Shown here: piece after piece, positions 54,877-64,000 of the stretch
Numbering within the stretch: position 1 is the stretch's first letter
How the letters are laid out: every line of letters starts with the position of its first letter
From: Mycoplasmataceae bacterium
GTDB lineage: Bacteria; Bacillota_I; Bacilli_A; Mycoplasmatales; Mycoplasmoidaceae
Direction of reading: 5' to 3'
Assembly (NCBI GenBank): GCA_031260145.1
Contig: JAIRKL010000028.1
Span: 1-64,000, forward strand
DNA length: 64,000 bases
Notes under the pieces: model-generated
Told to the model about the DNA's origin: nothing
Seen by the model: the letters and a program-made list of their open reading frames with translations, nothing else
Database searches by the model: none
Program-made: the position numbers and the translations under genes

Positions 54877-56193
54877 TTATTTTTTCCAATCTAAAACAAT
54901 ATATATTCTCACACCTTTTTTTATAAATTCGATTTTGTTAGAATTTTTAAAAACATATTTAATATCAGTAATTATTTGATTATCATATTTAATCGCTTTT
55001 TGTTCAATTAATTTTCTTGCTTCGGAACTTGATTTACATATATTAGATTGGATTAAAACATCAATTATTCCTATTTCCTTTTTACCTTTCAAAAAAACTT
55101 TGTTAGGAATATGATCAACAACTTTTTTTTGTAAATCAACACTAGATTCCTCTAAAGAACCGGAAAAGAGGATTCTACTTACTTCTAATGCTTCTTTTAA
55201 TCCTTTTTCTCCTCTTACATCTTTTGTGATAACATAAGCTAATTTTCTTTGTCCAATTCTTTTGAAAGGTTCTTTTTCATGAAGCTTCATTATTTCATCA
55301 ATTTCTTTTCTTGGAAGTAAGGTAAATCTATAAAGCAAAGATTTTATCGCATCATCTGGTTGATTAAATAGATATTGATAAAAACTATAATTGCTTGTCA
55401 TTTTTTCATCTAGTCATACCGCTCCAGAAGCAGTTTTTCCAAATTTTGTTCCATCTGGTTTTAAGTAAAGTTTAATTCCAAAACAACATGCTTTATTTTC
55501 GATATTAAGTTCATTGCATTTTTTTCTAATAAATTCTAAGCCGGTTGTAATATTTCCCCATTGATCACCTCCTCCAAATTGACAAACCATTTGATGCTTA
55601 ACATATTTTTTTTGTTTCATTCCATCGAAATACATAGTTGTTCAATCTCATCCTTGAAGTAGGTTATAACTAAATTCAGCATAACTTATTCCATTTTCTA
55701 ATCTTCTTGCAACAGTATCCTTTGCGAGAATGTAATTAACATTTATTCTTTTTCCTATTTCTCTTAAATATTCTCAAACGCTCATGTTTTTATAGAAATC
55801 AAGATTATTAATAACATTTTTTGACTTTAAGATTTCTTTAAATTGTTTGGAAATACATTTTACATTTTCTTCTATTGTTTTAATTTCTGTTAAATCTCTT
55901 TCCTTTGCATCAGAACCAGAAAAAATAGGATCGCGAGGATCCCCAATTAATCCAGTTATTCCACCAACTAATGAATAAACTGGATATCCTTCTTTTGCCA
56001 ACCATTTTATAACAATATAAGTTGCATAATTTCCTAAATGCAATGATTTTGCAGACGGGTCAGCACCAGTATAAACACCCTTATTTTTTCTATTCTTTGG
56101 AGAAAAGAAATCTTTTAAATTATTTTCACAAGATTCAGCAGTATATTCTATTAAACCTCTTTCTTTTAATTCTGTTAGCAAATCTTTTATCAT
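54877..56193 (-). CDS. tyrS: Tyrosyl-tRNA synthetase
   Basis: The 438-residue enzyme has [17 protein letters not shown] (HIGH-like), [44 protein letters not shown] (KMSKS-like KFGKT) and a C-terminal S4 RNA-binding domain. Two TGA codons encode Trp in the catalytic domain. Its ATG overlaps the secY stop by four bases (ATGA), so it is translationally coupled to secY. Confidence 0.96.
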
Positions 56194-57554
56194 AGTTGGA
56201 ATGAATCTTTCTTAGAATCATCTTTAATATCAATTTTTTTCTTTTCAATAGAATAAGAACTTGCCATTGCATTTGATTTTATCGAACTATAAAAATCAAT
56301 AGAACCAGTTACAAGAATAATAATTCCTGTTCCACCAATTGCAAGACCAGAAGGGATACCACTTAGCATAGAAATGAGGTAAGGTGTTATTGCAATTATT
56401 GCTAAAAAAGGTGCACCAATCCAATTAATTCTATTTAAAACTTTTGTAATATGTTTTTCAGTATCAGCACCAGATTTAACACCAGGAATAAATTTACCAC
56501 CTTTCTCAAAATTTTCAGCAAGTTGACTAGGATTAATTTGAATATAAGAGTAAAAAAAACAAAAAGCAATAATTAAAAGAGCATAAATTGTTAAACCAAC
56601 AGGAGTTTGAATTTGTAAATAATGTTCAATAAAAATTTTACCACTATTAATATTTGGCAAGAATTGCATTATTGTACTTGGAATAGTCATAATTGAAGAT
56701 GCAAAAATAACAGGAATAACACCAGCTGAGTTTAATTTTATTGGTAGATAAGGAAGATCTTCAGTTTTTTCAATCAAACCTTGTCCAGTTTGTTGAATTG
56801 GAATCTTTCTAACTGAATCATTTGTAAAAATACAAGCAATAAGAATAATGATAAACAATGCGATATATAAACCGATAGATAATGCAATAATAATATCATG
56901 ATTTTCAATAGTTACAGCGTACATTCCCTTAATATATTGGAATGAAGCAGAAAAATCAGCAAAAAAAGAACTTACAATACCAGTTAAAATAAGCATAGTG
57001 ATACCGTTTCCAACTCCACGTTTTGAAATCATATCACCAATAAATAGTGCTAAATATGTTCCAGCTGTAAATATAAGAATTAAAATTAAAATTTTTTCAG
57101 CTGAAAGTTCAGAAATATTTTTTGATCCAAATATTTCGAAGTTTCCGGTTTGAAGTAATAAAGCAATAACTGCATAAGATTGCGCAACACAAAAAGGTAA
57201 AGCTAAAACTCTTGTAATTATTTCTAATTTTCTTTTTCCTCTTTCGCCGTTTTTATTCATTCTTGCTAATGGTTTTATTAAGTCACTAGAAAGTAATTGA
57301 ATAATAATTTGAGCAGTAATATAAGGTCCAACACCAACAGAAAAGATACTCATTCTATTCATACCGCCACCAGCTAATAAATTTAGCATACTGGAAACAT
57401 CATTATTATTTAGTCCACCAGTCACTTTAACTCCTGGACATGGGATAATTGAACAAATATGAAAAATTATCAATAATAGTAATGTGAAAATTATTGAAGC
57501 AACGACAGTTTTATTAGTAAATATCTTTCTCAAGATATTAGTTTTTTTTGCCAT
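56190..57554 (-). CDS. secY: Protein translocase subunit SecY
   Basis: The 454-residue channel protein has ten membrane segments, with family motifs IIPCPGVKV, VGPYITAQIIIQLL, GERGKRKLEIITR, GNGITMLILTGI, LPIKLNSAGVIPVIFASSIM and FIPGVKSG. It has its own promoter (TATAAT at 57571-57566 on this strand) and is followed by tyrS, not by adk and map as in the usual spc operon. Confidence 0.97.
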   Translation of the reverse strand: MAKKTNILRKIFTNKTVVASIIFTLLLLIIFHICSIIPCPGVKVTGGLNNNDVSSMLNLLAGGGMNRMSIFSVGVGPYITAQIIIQLLSSDLIKPLARMNKNGERGKRKLEIITRVLALPFCVAQSYAVIALLLQTGNFEIFGSKNISELSAEKILILILIFTAGTYLALFIGDMISKRGVGNGITMLILTGIVSSFFADFSASFQYIKGMYAVTIENHDIIIALSIGLYIALFIIILIACIFTNDSVRKIPIQQTGQGLIEKTEDLPYLPIKLNSAGVIPVIFASSIMTIPSTIMQFLPNINSGKIFIEHYLQIQTPVGLTIYALLIIAFCFFYSYIQINPSQLAENFEKGGKFIPGVKSGADTEKHITKVLNRINWIGAPFLAIIAITPYLISMLSGIPSGLAIGGTGIIILVTGSIDFYSSIKSNAMASSYSIEKKKIDIKDDSKKDSFQL

Positions 57555-57667
57555 GTTATAATAATATTATAACCCTTAGGTTTTCTTAAATTAGATCTAA
57601 ATTTAAATTTTTTTTAAATATTCAATATCTCTTTATTAATTTTTCTTATTTTTTGTCATCTTTATAA

Positions 57668-58438
57668 CTATTTTTTATTTGATTTAATATTAAAATATTC
57701 TTTTCAATCTCAATTAAATTTTTCCTTTTTAACTTTTGCATAAATTAATCAAAAAACACAAATTAAACCAAAAATAACTATCATCAAAGCAACAATTAAA
57801 ATAAAAAGACCCTTTAAAATATTTGAATCTTTCCAAATATTATCTTTAAAAAAGAACATTGGATTTTCTTTTTGCAATGGTTGAATTTGATTGTCAATTA
57901 TACCAATTAAAGCCATAGCAATTAATCCACAAAAAACTGGTGCTATACAGGATGGAGTAAGTTTTACATATTTAGTTGCTAATAAAACACAACCAATTGT
58001 TAAAAATAGATGCGAAATAGGAGATTTAAAATTGTAATAATCATATATTTTTTCAAGAACCGGAACATCTTTTTTAAAGAAATCTAGTACGATAGGGTGT
58101 TGGAAATTATTTGAATAGCCAATTATACCTACAAATACAAAGGACATAACTAATCACTTGAAATACCTTTCATTTCTTTTTCCTAGAATAGCTAGTGCTG
58201 AAACAACGAACAACATTCACATTGCAAAATGACACGGATGAACAATAAATAAAAGTGTATGATATAATCTACTAATTTTTCCAGAATAAATATATTCAAC
58301 ATAATAAATTGAAAAATGAAAAAATAGACTAGTAATTGCTAATGAAAATAAAATTCAATTTTGTGCATTCTTATTTTTGACAAAGAATATTCCGATTGAA
58401 GGAACTAAAACTAAAATTAGTCCGATTAAAATTGCCAT
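57668..58438 (-). CDS. Multi-pass membrane protein behind a tandem-repeat promoter
   Basis: The 256-residue protein has about seven hydrophobic segments. HTLLFIVHPCHFAMWMLF and FKSPISHLFLTIGCVLLAT have His/Cys positions reminiscent of the YwaF/TMEM164 group; tentative. TGA read as Trp extends the C-terminus through NWDWKEYFN to a TAG. The ATG sits at the end of an (AT)7 run and directly downstream of a 25-bp tandem repeat. Confidence 0.68.
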
Positions 58439-58441
58439 ATA

Positions 58442-58491
58442 TATATATATACTTTTTTATTCTTATTATATATATACTTTTTTATTCTTAT
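58442..58491 (-). repeat. Perfect 25-bp tandem repeat in a promoter region
   Basis: Two exact copies (58442-58466 and 58467-58491) of a unit made of a TA run, C, six T and ATTCTTAT (plus strand). The junction creates the only minus-strand TATAAT (58470-58465). The left copy merges with an (AT)7 run reaching the start codon at 58438. Copy number would move or remove the -10 box. Confidence 0.85.
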
Positions 58492-58539
58492 AAAATAAGA
58501 ATATTTAAATAAATGATGAATAACTTTATGAAAAAAGTT

Positions 58540-59589
58540 TTATGATTTTTTTAAACCATAAAAAACCATTCTTTGCGTTAATGTTGTTAATGTTCCTAGA
58601 GTTTGTATAGGTTGAGTTCTTGTTTGTTCATCTATTTCTTCTAATCTTCATTCATTTTTTCTGTTAACAAAAAGTTCATAATCACATTCGATGATTTTTC
58701 CTACATTTTGTTTATGAGCCGATATTTCTCTTTTACTAAAAACCTCAGTTTTAATTTGTTTTATAAATATCCTTTCCGCCCATGATGGCAATGTTTCACT
58801 TGTTTCTTTAACCAAAGGACAAGAAACTTCCAAACATAAGTTTTCAATTTCAGGAATTTTATATTCAGGTTCCAAAAAATATGGATTTTGCAAAACAACA
58901 GGAGCTTTTACAAACCTTTTTAATTCCTGTGAAAAAAGGATATTAAAGGTTGGAATAGATTTTGTTATTTGAAGTAAATCCATACTTTCTTGTGTTAAAC
59001 ATTTACAAGCAGCACTAATATTTTGTGTTGCTACATCAATGTGTGAAGATAAGAAATCCATTTGATCAAAGCTAAAAGCTCTTTTTTGAGTAATAAATGG
59101 TAACATTGAATTCAAAAATTTTGAACCTTTTTCGAGTTTTCTCATTTCTTGTGAAAAAGAATCAAACACTTCTTTCTTAGAACCAATAATTCCTCGGCTA
59201 TAAAAAGTATTTCGTTCATTAAAAGTCCATGCAACGATTGTTTGAAAAACAGAATCATTTATTTGTAAACTTGCTTTGCTTTTCTCATCAAAACTAAGTT
59301 CTAAGATCTCATTTAAATTTGTTTCTAATCTATTTATTTCATTAACTAAACATTCTTTTTGTTTGAAAGATTTCCCAACACTTCCTAAAATTTTAGAATT
59401 AAAATCCTTAATAAGAACCACTAATTCTATAAAATTAAAATTAGCATCACTTAATAAATGTAATTTTGTTCATGGTTCCTCATATGAAAGAAATAATAAT
59501 CAAAAAGGATTCAAATCATCTAATGAGTATGGATATATTTGGTAAAGTGAAATTTTATAAAAAAATATTTTGTGATTTAAATTAGGCAT
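58540..59589 (-). CDS. Unknown tandem-paralog protein 2 (349 aa)
   Basis: It is related to the gene just upstream. Both begin with a short block (LYQIYPYSLDDLNPFW here) and share a FNERNTFYSRGIIGSKKEVFDSF block and FLEPEYKIPE. The protein looks mostly helical, with no signal peptide or membrane segment. It starts 6 bases after the stop of its paralog, and TGA codons hide its first 56 residues under the standard code. The family is not recognised. Confidence 0.72.
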
Positions 59590-59595
59590 ATGATA

Positions 59596-60726
59596 TTATT
59601 TTCCTTTTTTTTGAGGAACAAATCTCATCACAACAGATGCCGCTGGTGCCTCTATAGGCAACACAATTGTCGCACTTCTTATTCTTCTAACACTTTGAAA
59701 CATATCATCATTGATGCGTTTTAATTCAGCATTTTGTCTTATATCATCTTGTTCAATATCATGTTCACATCTTGCTTGAACAAAAGATTTAAATTCACTT
59801 GCAAAATTTCAAGGTTTGCATATTTTGTAATTTGAAAGTTCTGCTAAATCAAAGTTAGGTTCTTTCACTTGTCGCAAAAATCGTTCTTTCACAATAGGTT
59901 CTATATTTGCTTCTGCTTCTCTTGTGATTTGCGATATCAAACATGCATGTTTAAATTCTCTTTCAGGAATCACATATCTAGGTTCTAAAAAAAATGGTTT
60001 TTCTGGTGATATAGGTGTTTTTATTATTTGGCCTTCATTTGTAAATGAAATCGAAAAAGTATCTATATTTCTAGTTTTTTGAAGCAGTATATTGGATTCT
60101 TGTAGCAAACAATTATGAGCAGTAAAAATATTTTGTTGAAAAATATTTATATTAGTTGACAAAAAATCTTTTTGATATTCATTGAATTCTGTTTTATCAA
60201 TTACAAGAACTTTAATCAATGATAAAAAAGCAATTCCGTCTTTTAACTTTCTTAGCTCTACTCCTAAAGAATCGAAAAGTGCTTTTTTAGAAGGAATATT
60301 ATGCACAGTATAGAATCTCTCACGTTCTGTAATTGCACGAGAAATAGTAATTATTTGTCTACTTCTTTCATTTGTATTTAATCTTGAATTTCTTCTGCTA
60401 TTTTCAATATTTTCAAAAACAGCATTAACTTCTGTATCTAATTCATTTATTCTTTCTATTTCTCGTTTAGTTTTTGTGAAAAATTCCCCAAAAGAACACA
60501 AACTTTTAGAATTAAAATCTCTTAAAAAATCTGCTACATTTGCAAATACATCAAAAGTAATTTTACCTTGTCTTTCTTGAAATAATTCACATATTATCGG
60601 ATCAGTTCTAGGACTTTGTTTTCTTTCAAAACATTCTCATAATGGATTGTGGAAGTCCATTGAGTAAGGCAATATTCTATAAAGGAAATCTTTGCAGTAA
60701 TTTTTTTGGTAATCGAATTTTGGCAT
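59596..60726 (-). CDS. Unknown tandem-paralog protein 1 (376 aa)
   Basis: The first gene of the pair, with matching blocks LYRILPYSMDFHNPLW, ITERERFYTVHNIPSKKALFDS and FLEPRYVIPE. It looks helical, with charged coiled-coil stretches near residues 85-120. No membrane segment or known motif is visible. It lies 63 bases after thiI on the same strand. Function unknown. Confidence 0.72.
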
Positions 60727-60789
60727 GCAAGAATTATATGAAAAAAAATAATTTTAGTGGAAAAAGCAAGAAAAATCAAAAATAAATAA

Positions 60790-61947
60790 TTATTTAATAA
60801 TTATTTTCGGAATTATTTTTTTGTAAATTTCTTCCGCTAAATCAAGTTCTTCTTCAATTTTTAAAACTTTATGAATGGTTGGTCTTGTAACAGGATTTTT
60901 TGGAACAAATAATGCACAACAATCAATGTAAGGTTCAATTGAAATTTCGTATGTTTTAAATTTTATCGCAAGTTCAATTATCTCACTTTTATCATATGTT
61001 AACAATGGTCTAAGAATTAAAAAATCATTAATTGAATTTTGAATAGTTTGCATAGATTGAACAGTTTGACTTGCAACTTGTCCAACACTTTCACCAGTTG
61101 CAATACCTAAATATTTATTTTGAATTGCTAAATCTCTGGCAATTTTAAAAAAATATCTTCTCATTATTGTAATTTGATAAGTTTTATCACTCATGTGTGA
61201 TAGTTCTTGCTGCAAATTTGTAAAATTACAGATATACAATTTTGGTTTATAAAGAACTTCATTTAAGGTAATAACTTTTATGAGTTTTTCAACTTTTTCT
61301 AATGATTTAGGATTTGTGTGAGGTGGTGTAATGAATGTTAAAAAATCGACAATAAATCCTTTCTTTATTAGAAGTTTTGAAGCAACTGGAGAATCGATCC
61401 CTCCTGAAATAAGGATAAGAATCCTTCCATTTATTCCTAAAGGAAAACCTCCAAAACCGGGTATTTTGTCAAAATAAAATATTGATTTCTCATACTTTAT
61501 TTCAACATTTATTTTTATTTCAGGATTTTTAACATTGACTTTATAGTTTTCCATTTTGTCTAATATTAATCCTCCTAATTTCATATTCATTTCCATTGAA
61601 TTCAAATAATAGTTTTTATTTTGTCTTTTTGTTTCAATCTTGAAGGTTTTTGGACTATTTTTTGGAAGTTGTTTACAGATATCTTCACAAATTTCATCAA
61701 CATTTAATGTTGAATAAAAACCTTTTATTATTCAAGAAATTCCACTGATATTTTTTACAATTTCTAATATTTCTTCATATTCATTTTCTTGAATACTATT
61801 GATAGTACATGAATCATATTCTTTTTTAATCGAAACACTTGTGAATTTTTTTAAGCTAAATTTGATATTCCTATTCAAACAATTTACAAAATCTTTTCTA
61901 TTTCCTCCTTTTAAAGAAAGTTCGCCGTATTTAACATATAAAAGCAT
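60790..61947 (-). CDS. thiI: tRNA 4-thiouridine synthetase ThiI
   Basis: ThiI makes 4-thiouridine at tRNA position 8. The 385-residue protein starts YVKYGELSLKGGNRKDF (family start), then a THUMP domain, and the PP-loop LISGGIDSPVASKLLIKKG. TGESVGQVASQT and RPLLTYDKSEI follow. It lacks a rhodanese domain, as usual outside proteobacteria. Confidence 0.95.
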
Positions 61948-62031
61948 TTTATTATGGGTAATATTTAACTTATTAAGTTATATTTTTTTATATTTTAATT
62001 AAAATAATAAAATTTTTATATAATCAACACA

Positions 62032-63081
62032 ATGAACTTTTACACAATTTTAATAGGATTAGTTCCTTCGCTGGGTTATGGTTGTATGGCTCCTTTTTCT
62101 ACAAAAATAGGTGGGACAGTCCAACAAAAAACTCTTGGAATCACTACTGCTTGTTTTTTTCTTGGATTAATAATTTTATTTATTGAAATACCATTTGGTT
62201 TAGATTATTTTTCTAAACCAGGTTTATTGTTTTTCTTTATTTCTCTAATAAGTGGTGTTTTTTGATATTTTGGTTCCTTTTTTGAACTTAAAGCAATTAC
62301 ACAAGCTGGTGTTAGTAAAGCAATGCCTTTTAGTATGGTTGGTCAATTTTTTTTAACAACACTTTTTTCAGCATTTTTATTTCAAGGATGACTCACTAAT
62401 CCTAAAATTCAAATAACATTTGGAATGATTTTTCTTTTTGTTATATTTGCGGGTATTGTTTTAATTTCTCTTTCTCCAAATGTTGAATACAAAGAAAATG
62501 GGTCATTTTCTCAAAATATTGCTTCAAAAAAATGATCATTTATTTGATCAATTTTATTTTCCGTAGTTTCGTTCTCTTTATATTTTCTTTTGCCAGAATT
62601 AATTAAAAATTTAGGAAACGAGAAAAGTTGATTATTCGCTGGAAAAGAATGAAAAAATCCTAATGATAAATTATTTTTAGGCGGTTTTGATGAAGGAATT
62701 ATGTTTCCTCAAACTTTAGGAATGCTTATTTGCGCAATTGTTGCAATTTATATCTATGATTCTAAATATGGTTTCAAACATTCCACTATAACCCCAAAAA
62801 CTCCTTTTATTTACAATAAAAAAGTTTGTTTAAATATGCTTCCTGGTTCTTTGCAAGCTATTGGAAATCTTGCAACTATATTTTCAACTTTTTTAAATGG
62901 AAACGCTATTGCTTCTCCTTTAAATCAAATGAGTGTTGTCATCGCTACATTGTTTGGCGTATTTTATATGAAAGAAAGAAAACCCCAACCTTATATGACT
63001 ACAACATTTGTGGGTTTATCATTAATCGCTCTTGGTGCATTAATGTCTGGTTTTGCACCGATTATCATTGGTATTCAATAA
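62032..63081 (+). CDS. GRP-family sugar uptake permease (GlcU/RbsU-like)
   Basis: The 349-residue protein has ten hydrophobic segments and begins ILIGLVPSLGYGCMAPFSTKIGG, a pattern of the glucose/ribose porter family in the DMT superfamily. YFGSFFELKAITQAGVSKAMPFSMVGQ and the late MLPGSLQAIGNLATIFS support it. TATAAT ends 7 bases before the ATG. The sugar is not known. Confidence 0.85.
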
Positions 63082-63163
63082 AAAAATAGTTTTTTAAAAG
63101 TCTTAATATTTTATATTAATAAAACTAAATATTTTTATTAAAAACATATATAATTAACTTATC

Positions 63164-63715
63164 ATGCAAACATATGCAAAGCAAAAGCAAATTCATATAT
63201 CGAGTCGTAAACTTGGATTAGTTTGTGATTTAATTCGTGGAAAAAAAATTACTGAAGCACAAAGAATACTTATGGTTCTTGATAAAAAAGGCGCTAAAAT
63301 TGTTTTGAAATTATTAAATTCTTCAGTAGCAAATGCTACAAATAATTTTAGCATGGATATTAATAAGCTCTATGTTCTTAATGCTATTGCAGATCAAGGA
63401 ACTACTTTAAAAAGAACTTTACCAAAAGCTAAAGGTAGTGCAAGTGTTTTAAGAAAAAGACATTCTCATTTAACAATTACAATAAGTGATGATAAAAATG
63501 ATAAACTAATGCAACATAAAAAAATTAGTGGAAAGACTAAAAAAATAGTTAAGAAAAATAAAAAATTTAACAAAACTATTTTAGCAAACTCTTCTTCTAA
63601 TGAAAACGTAACACTTCCTGAAGTAGAAACACCAATTGAACAAGTTAGTACTAAAGATGAGGTTAAAATTGCTTCGTTAATTGAGGAACAAGAAGAAAAG
63701 GGAGGAAAAAAATAA
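63164..63715 (+). CDS. rplV: 50S ribosomal protein L22 with C-terminal extension
   Basis: L22 lines the exit tunnel. ISSRKLGLVCDLIRGK, LLNSSVANATNNF and LPKAKGSASVLRKRHSHLTI are diagnostic. The core ends near residue 113; about 70 extra residues, first Lys-rich then acidic, follow. TATAAT ends 9 bases before the ATG, so this gene starts a transcription unit. Its stop overlaps the rplB ATG by one base. Confidence 0.95.
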   Translation: MQTYAKQKQIHISSRKLGLVCDLIRGKKITEAQRILMVLDKKGAKIVLKLLNSSVANATNNFSMDINKLYVLNAIADQGTTLKRTLPKAKGSASVLRKRHSHLTITISDDKNDKLMQHKKISGKTKKIVKKNKKFNKTILANSSSNENVTLPEVETPIEQVSTKDEVKIASLIEEQEEKGGKK

Positions 63716-64000
63716 TGGCTGTTAAAACTTTAAAACCAAGAAGTAGTGGAAGAAGAAACATAATCACTATTGACTATAAAAAATACCTAAATGTTGATAA
63801 GCCCCATAAGCCATTAACAAAAAATATTCATAATGAAGCAGGAAGAGGCAATCATGGTAAAATTTCTGTATGACATCGTGGTGGAAAAAATAAAAGAAAA
63901 TATCGTGAAATCGATTTTAAAAGAAATATTTTTGACATCCCTGCAACTGTTAAAACAATTGAATATGATCCAAACAGAACATGTTTTATTAGTTTGATTG
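63715..64000 (+). CDS. rplB: 50S ribosomal protein L2 (3' end outside window)
   Basis: The first 95 codons read [15 protein letters not shown], then [36 protein letters not shown], as in L2 (the Trp is TGA-coded). L2 is needed for peptidyl transfer. AAGGGAGG lies about 9 bases before the ATG. It follows rplV directly, whereas the standard order is rplB-rpsS-rplV. Confidence 0.96.

Noticed and set aside
58484-58507. ATTCTTAT/ATAAGAAT hairpin as a terminator
   Set aside because: The stem is AT-only with no clear T run on the coding strand; too weak to call.
62826-63089. Overlapping plus-strand frame in the sugar permease gene
   Set aside because: It is out of frame inside a conserved transporter and has no family features.

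Overview
The window comes from a mollicute (Mycoplasma-like bacterium). It is very AT-rich and tightly packed, and its genes read through in-frame TGA codons that fall where tryptophan is expected (for example APWCGPC in thioredoxin and the W of the MiaA C-terminus), so genetic code 4 applies. Read with the standard code nearly every gene looks split; read with TGA = Trp about 65 intact genes appear. PolC, a lipoprotein AtpF, DUF31-like surface proteases and DUF16-like coiled-coil proteins fit Mycoplasmatales. A rubrerythrin and a small NrdD-like glycyl-radical domain hint at a low-oxygen, host-associated niche (inference).

Layout. 1-4252: end of a type I restriction-modification locus, with an hsdS carrying an (AG)10 tract and a spacer repeat, followed by hsdR. 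4374-14745: a DUF16-like protein, polC, and a minus-strand run rpsD, membrane protein, gpmI, GNAT, lipoprotein protease, membrane-anchored coiled-coil protein. 14928-21174: NrdD-like mini-protein, clpB behind a CIRCE element, a leucine-rich-repeat lipoprotein, yqeK, smpB, yebC. 21274-26584: F-type ATPase genes atpE-F-H-A-G (no a, beta or epsilon subunit here), then miaA. 26637-37312: second protease, folA, tilS, a metallopeptidase, rpsP-secG-rnr, a 5S rRNA, two degV genes and lepA.

37363-48463 is the most unusual part. It holds degenerate relatives of housekeeping proteins: an IF-2-like GTPase, an Hsp70-like protein, an ArgRS-like protein without HIGH, and a PGK-like protein without catalytic residues. 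Normal trxA, tig and rpmG follow, then a Cys-rich mini-protein, a trigger-factor-tail protein, tRNA-Arg and a possible GrpE-like protein. 48473-51194 has an NrnA phosphoesterase behind an Abi_2/HEPN gene, and a membrane protein. The rest contains the second DUF16-like copy, tRNA-Glu(CUC), rubrerythrin, secY-tyrS, a tandem pair of unknown paralogs, thiI, a sugar permease and the start of a ribosomal protein cluster in the unusual order rplV-rplB.

Two themes recur in gene control. About 20 genes have a TATAAT hexamer ending only 6-10 bases before the start codon, which predicts leaderless mRNAs; both tRNAs have the same spacing to their mature 5' ends. Several divergent pairs share palindromic or face-to-face -10 boxes squeezed into 13-32 bp. 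No stretch longer than about 200 bases lacks a gene. No CRISPR array, insertion sequence or prophage was seen.
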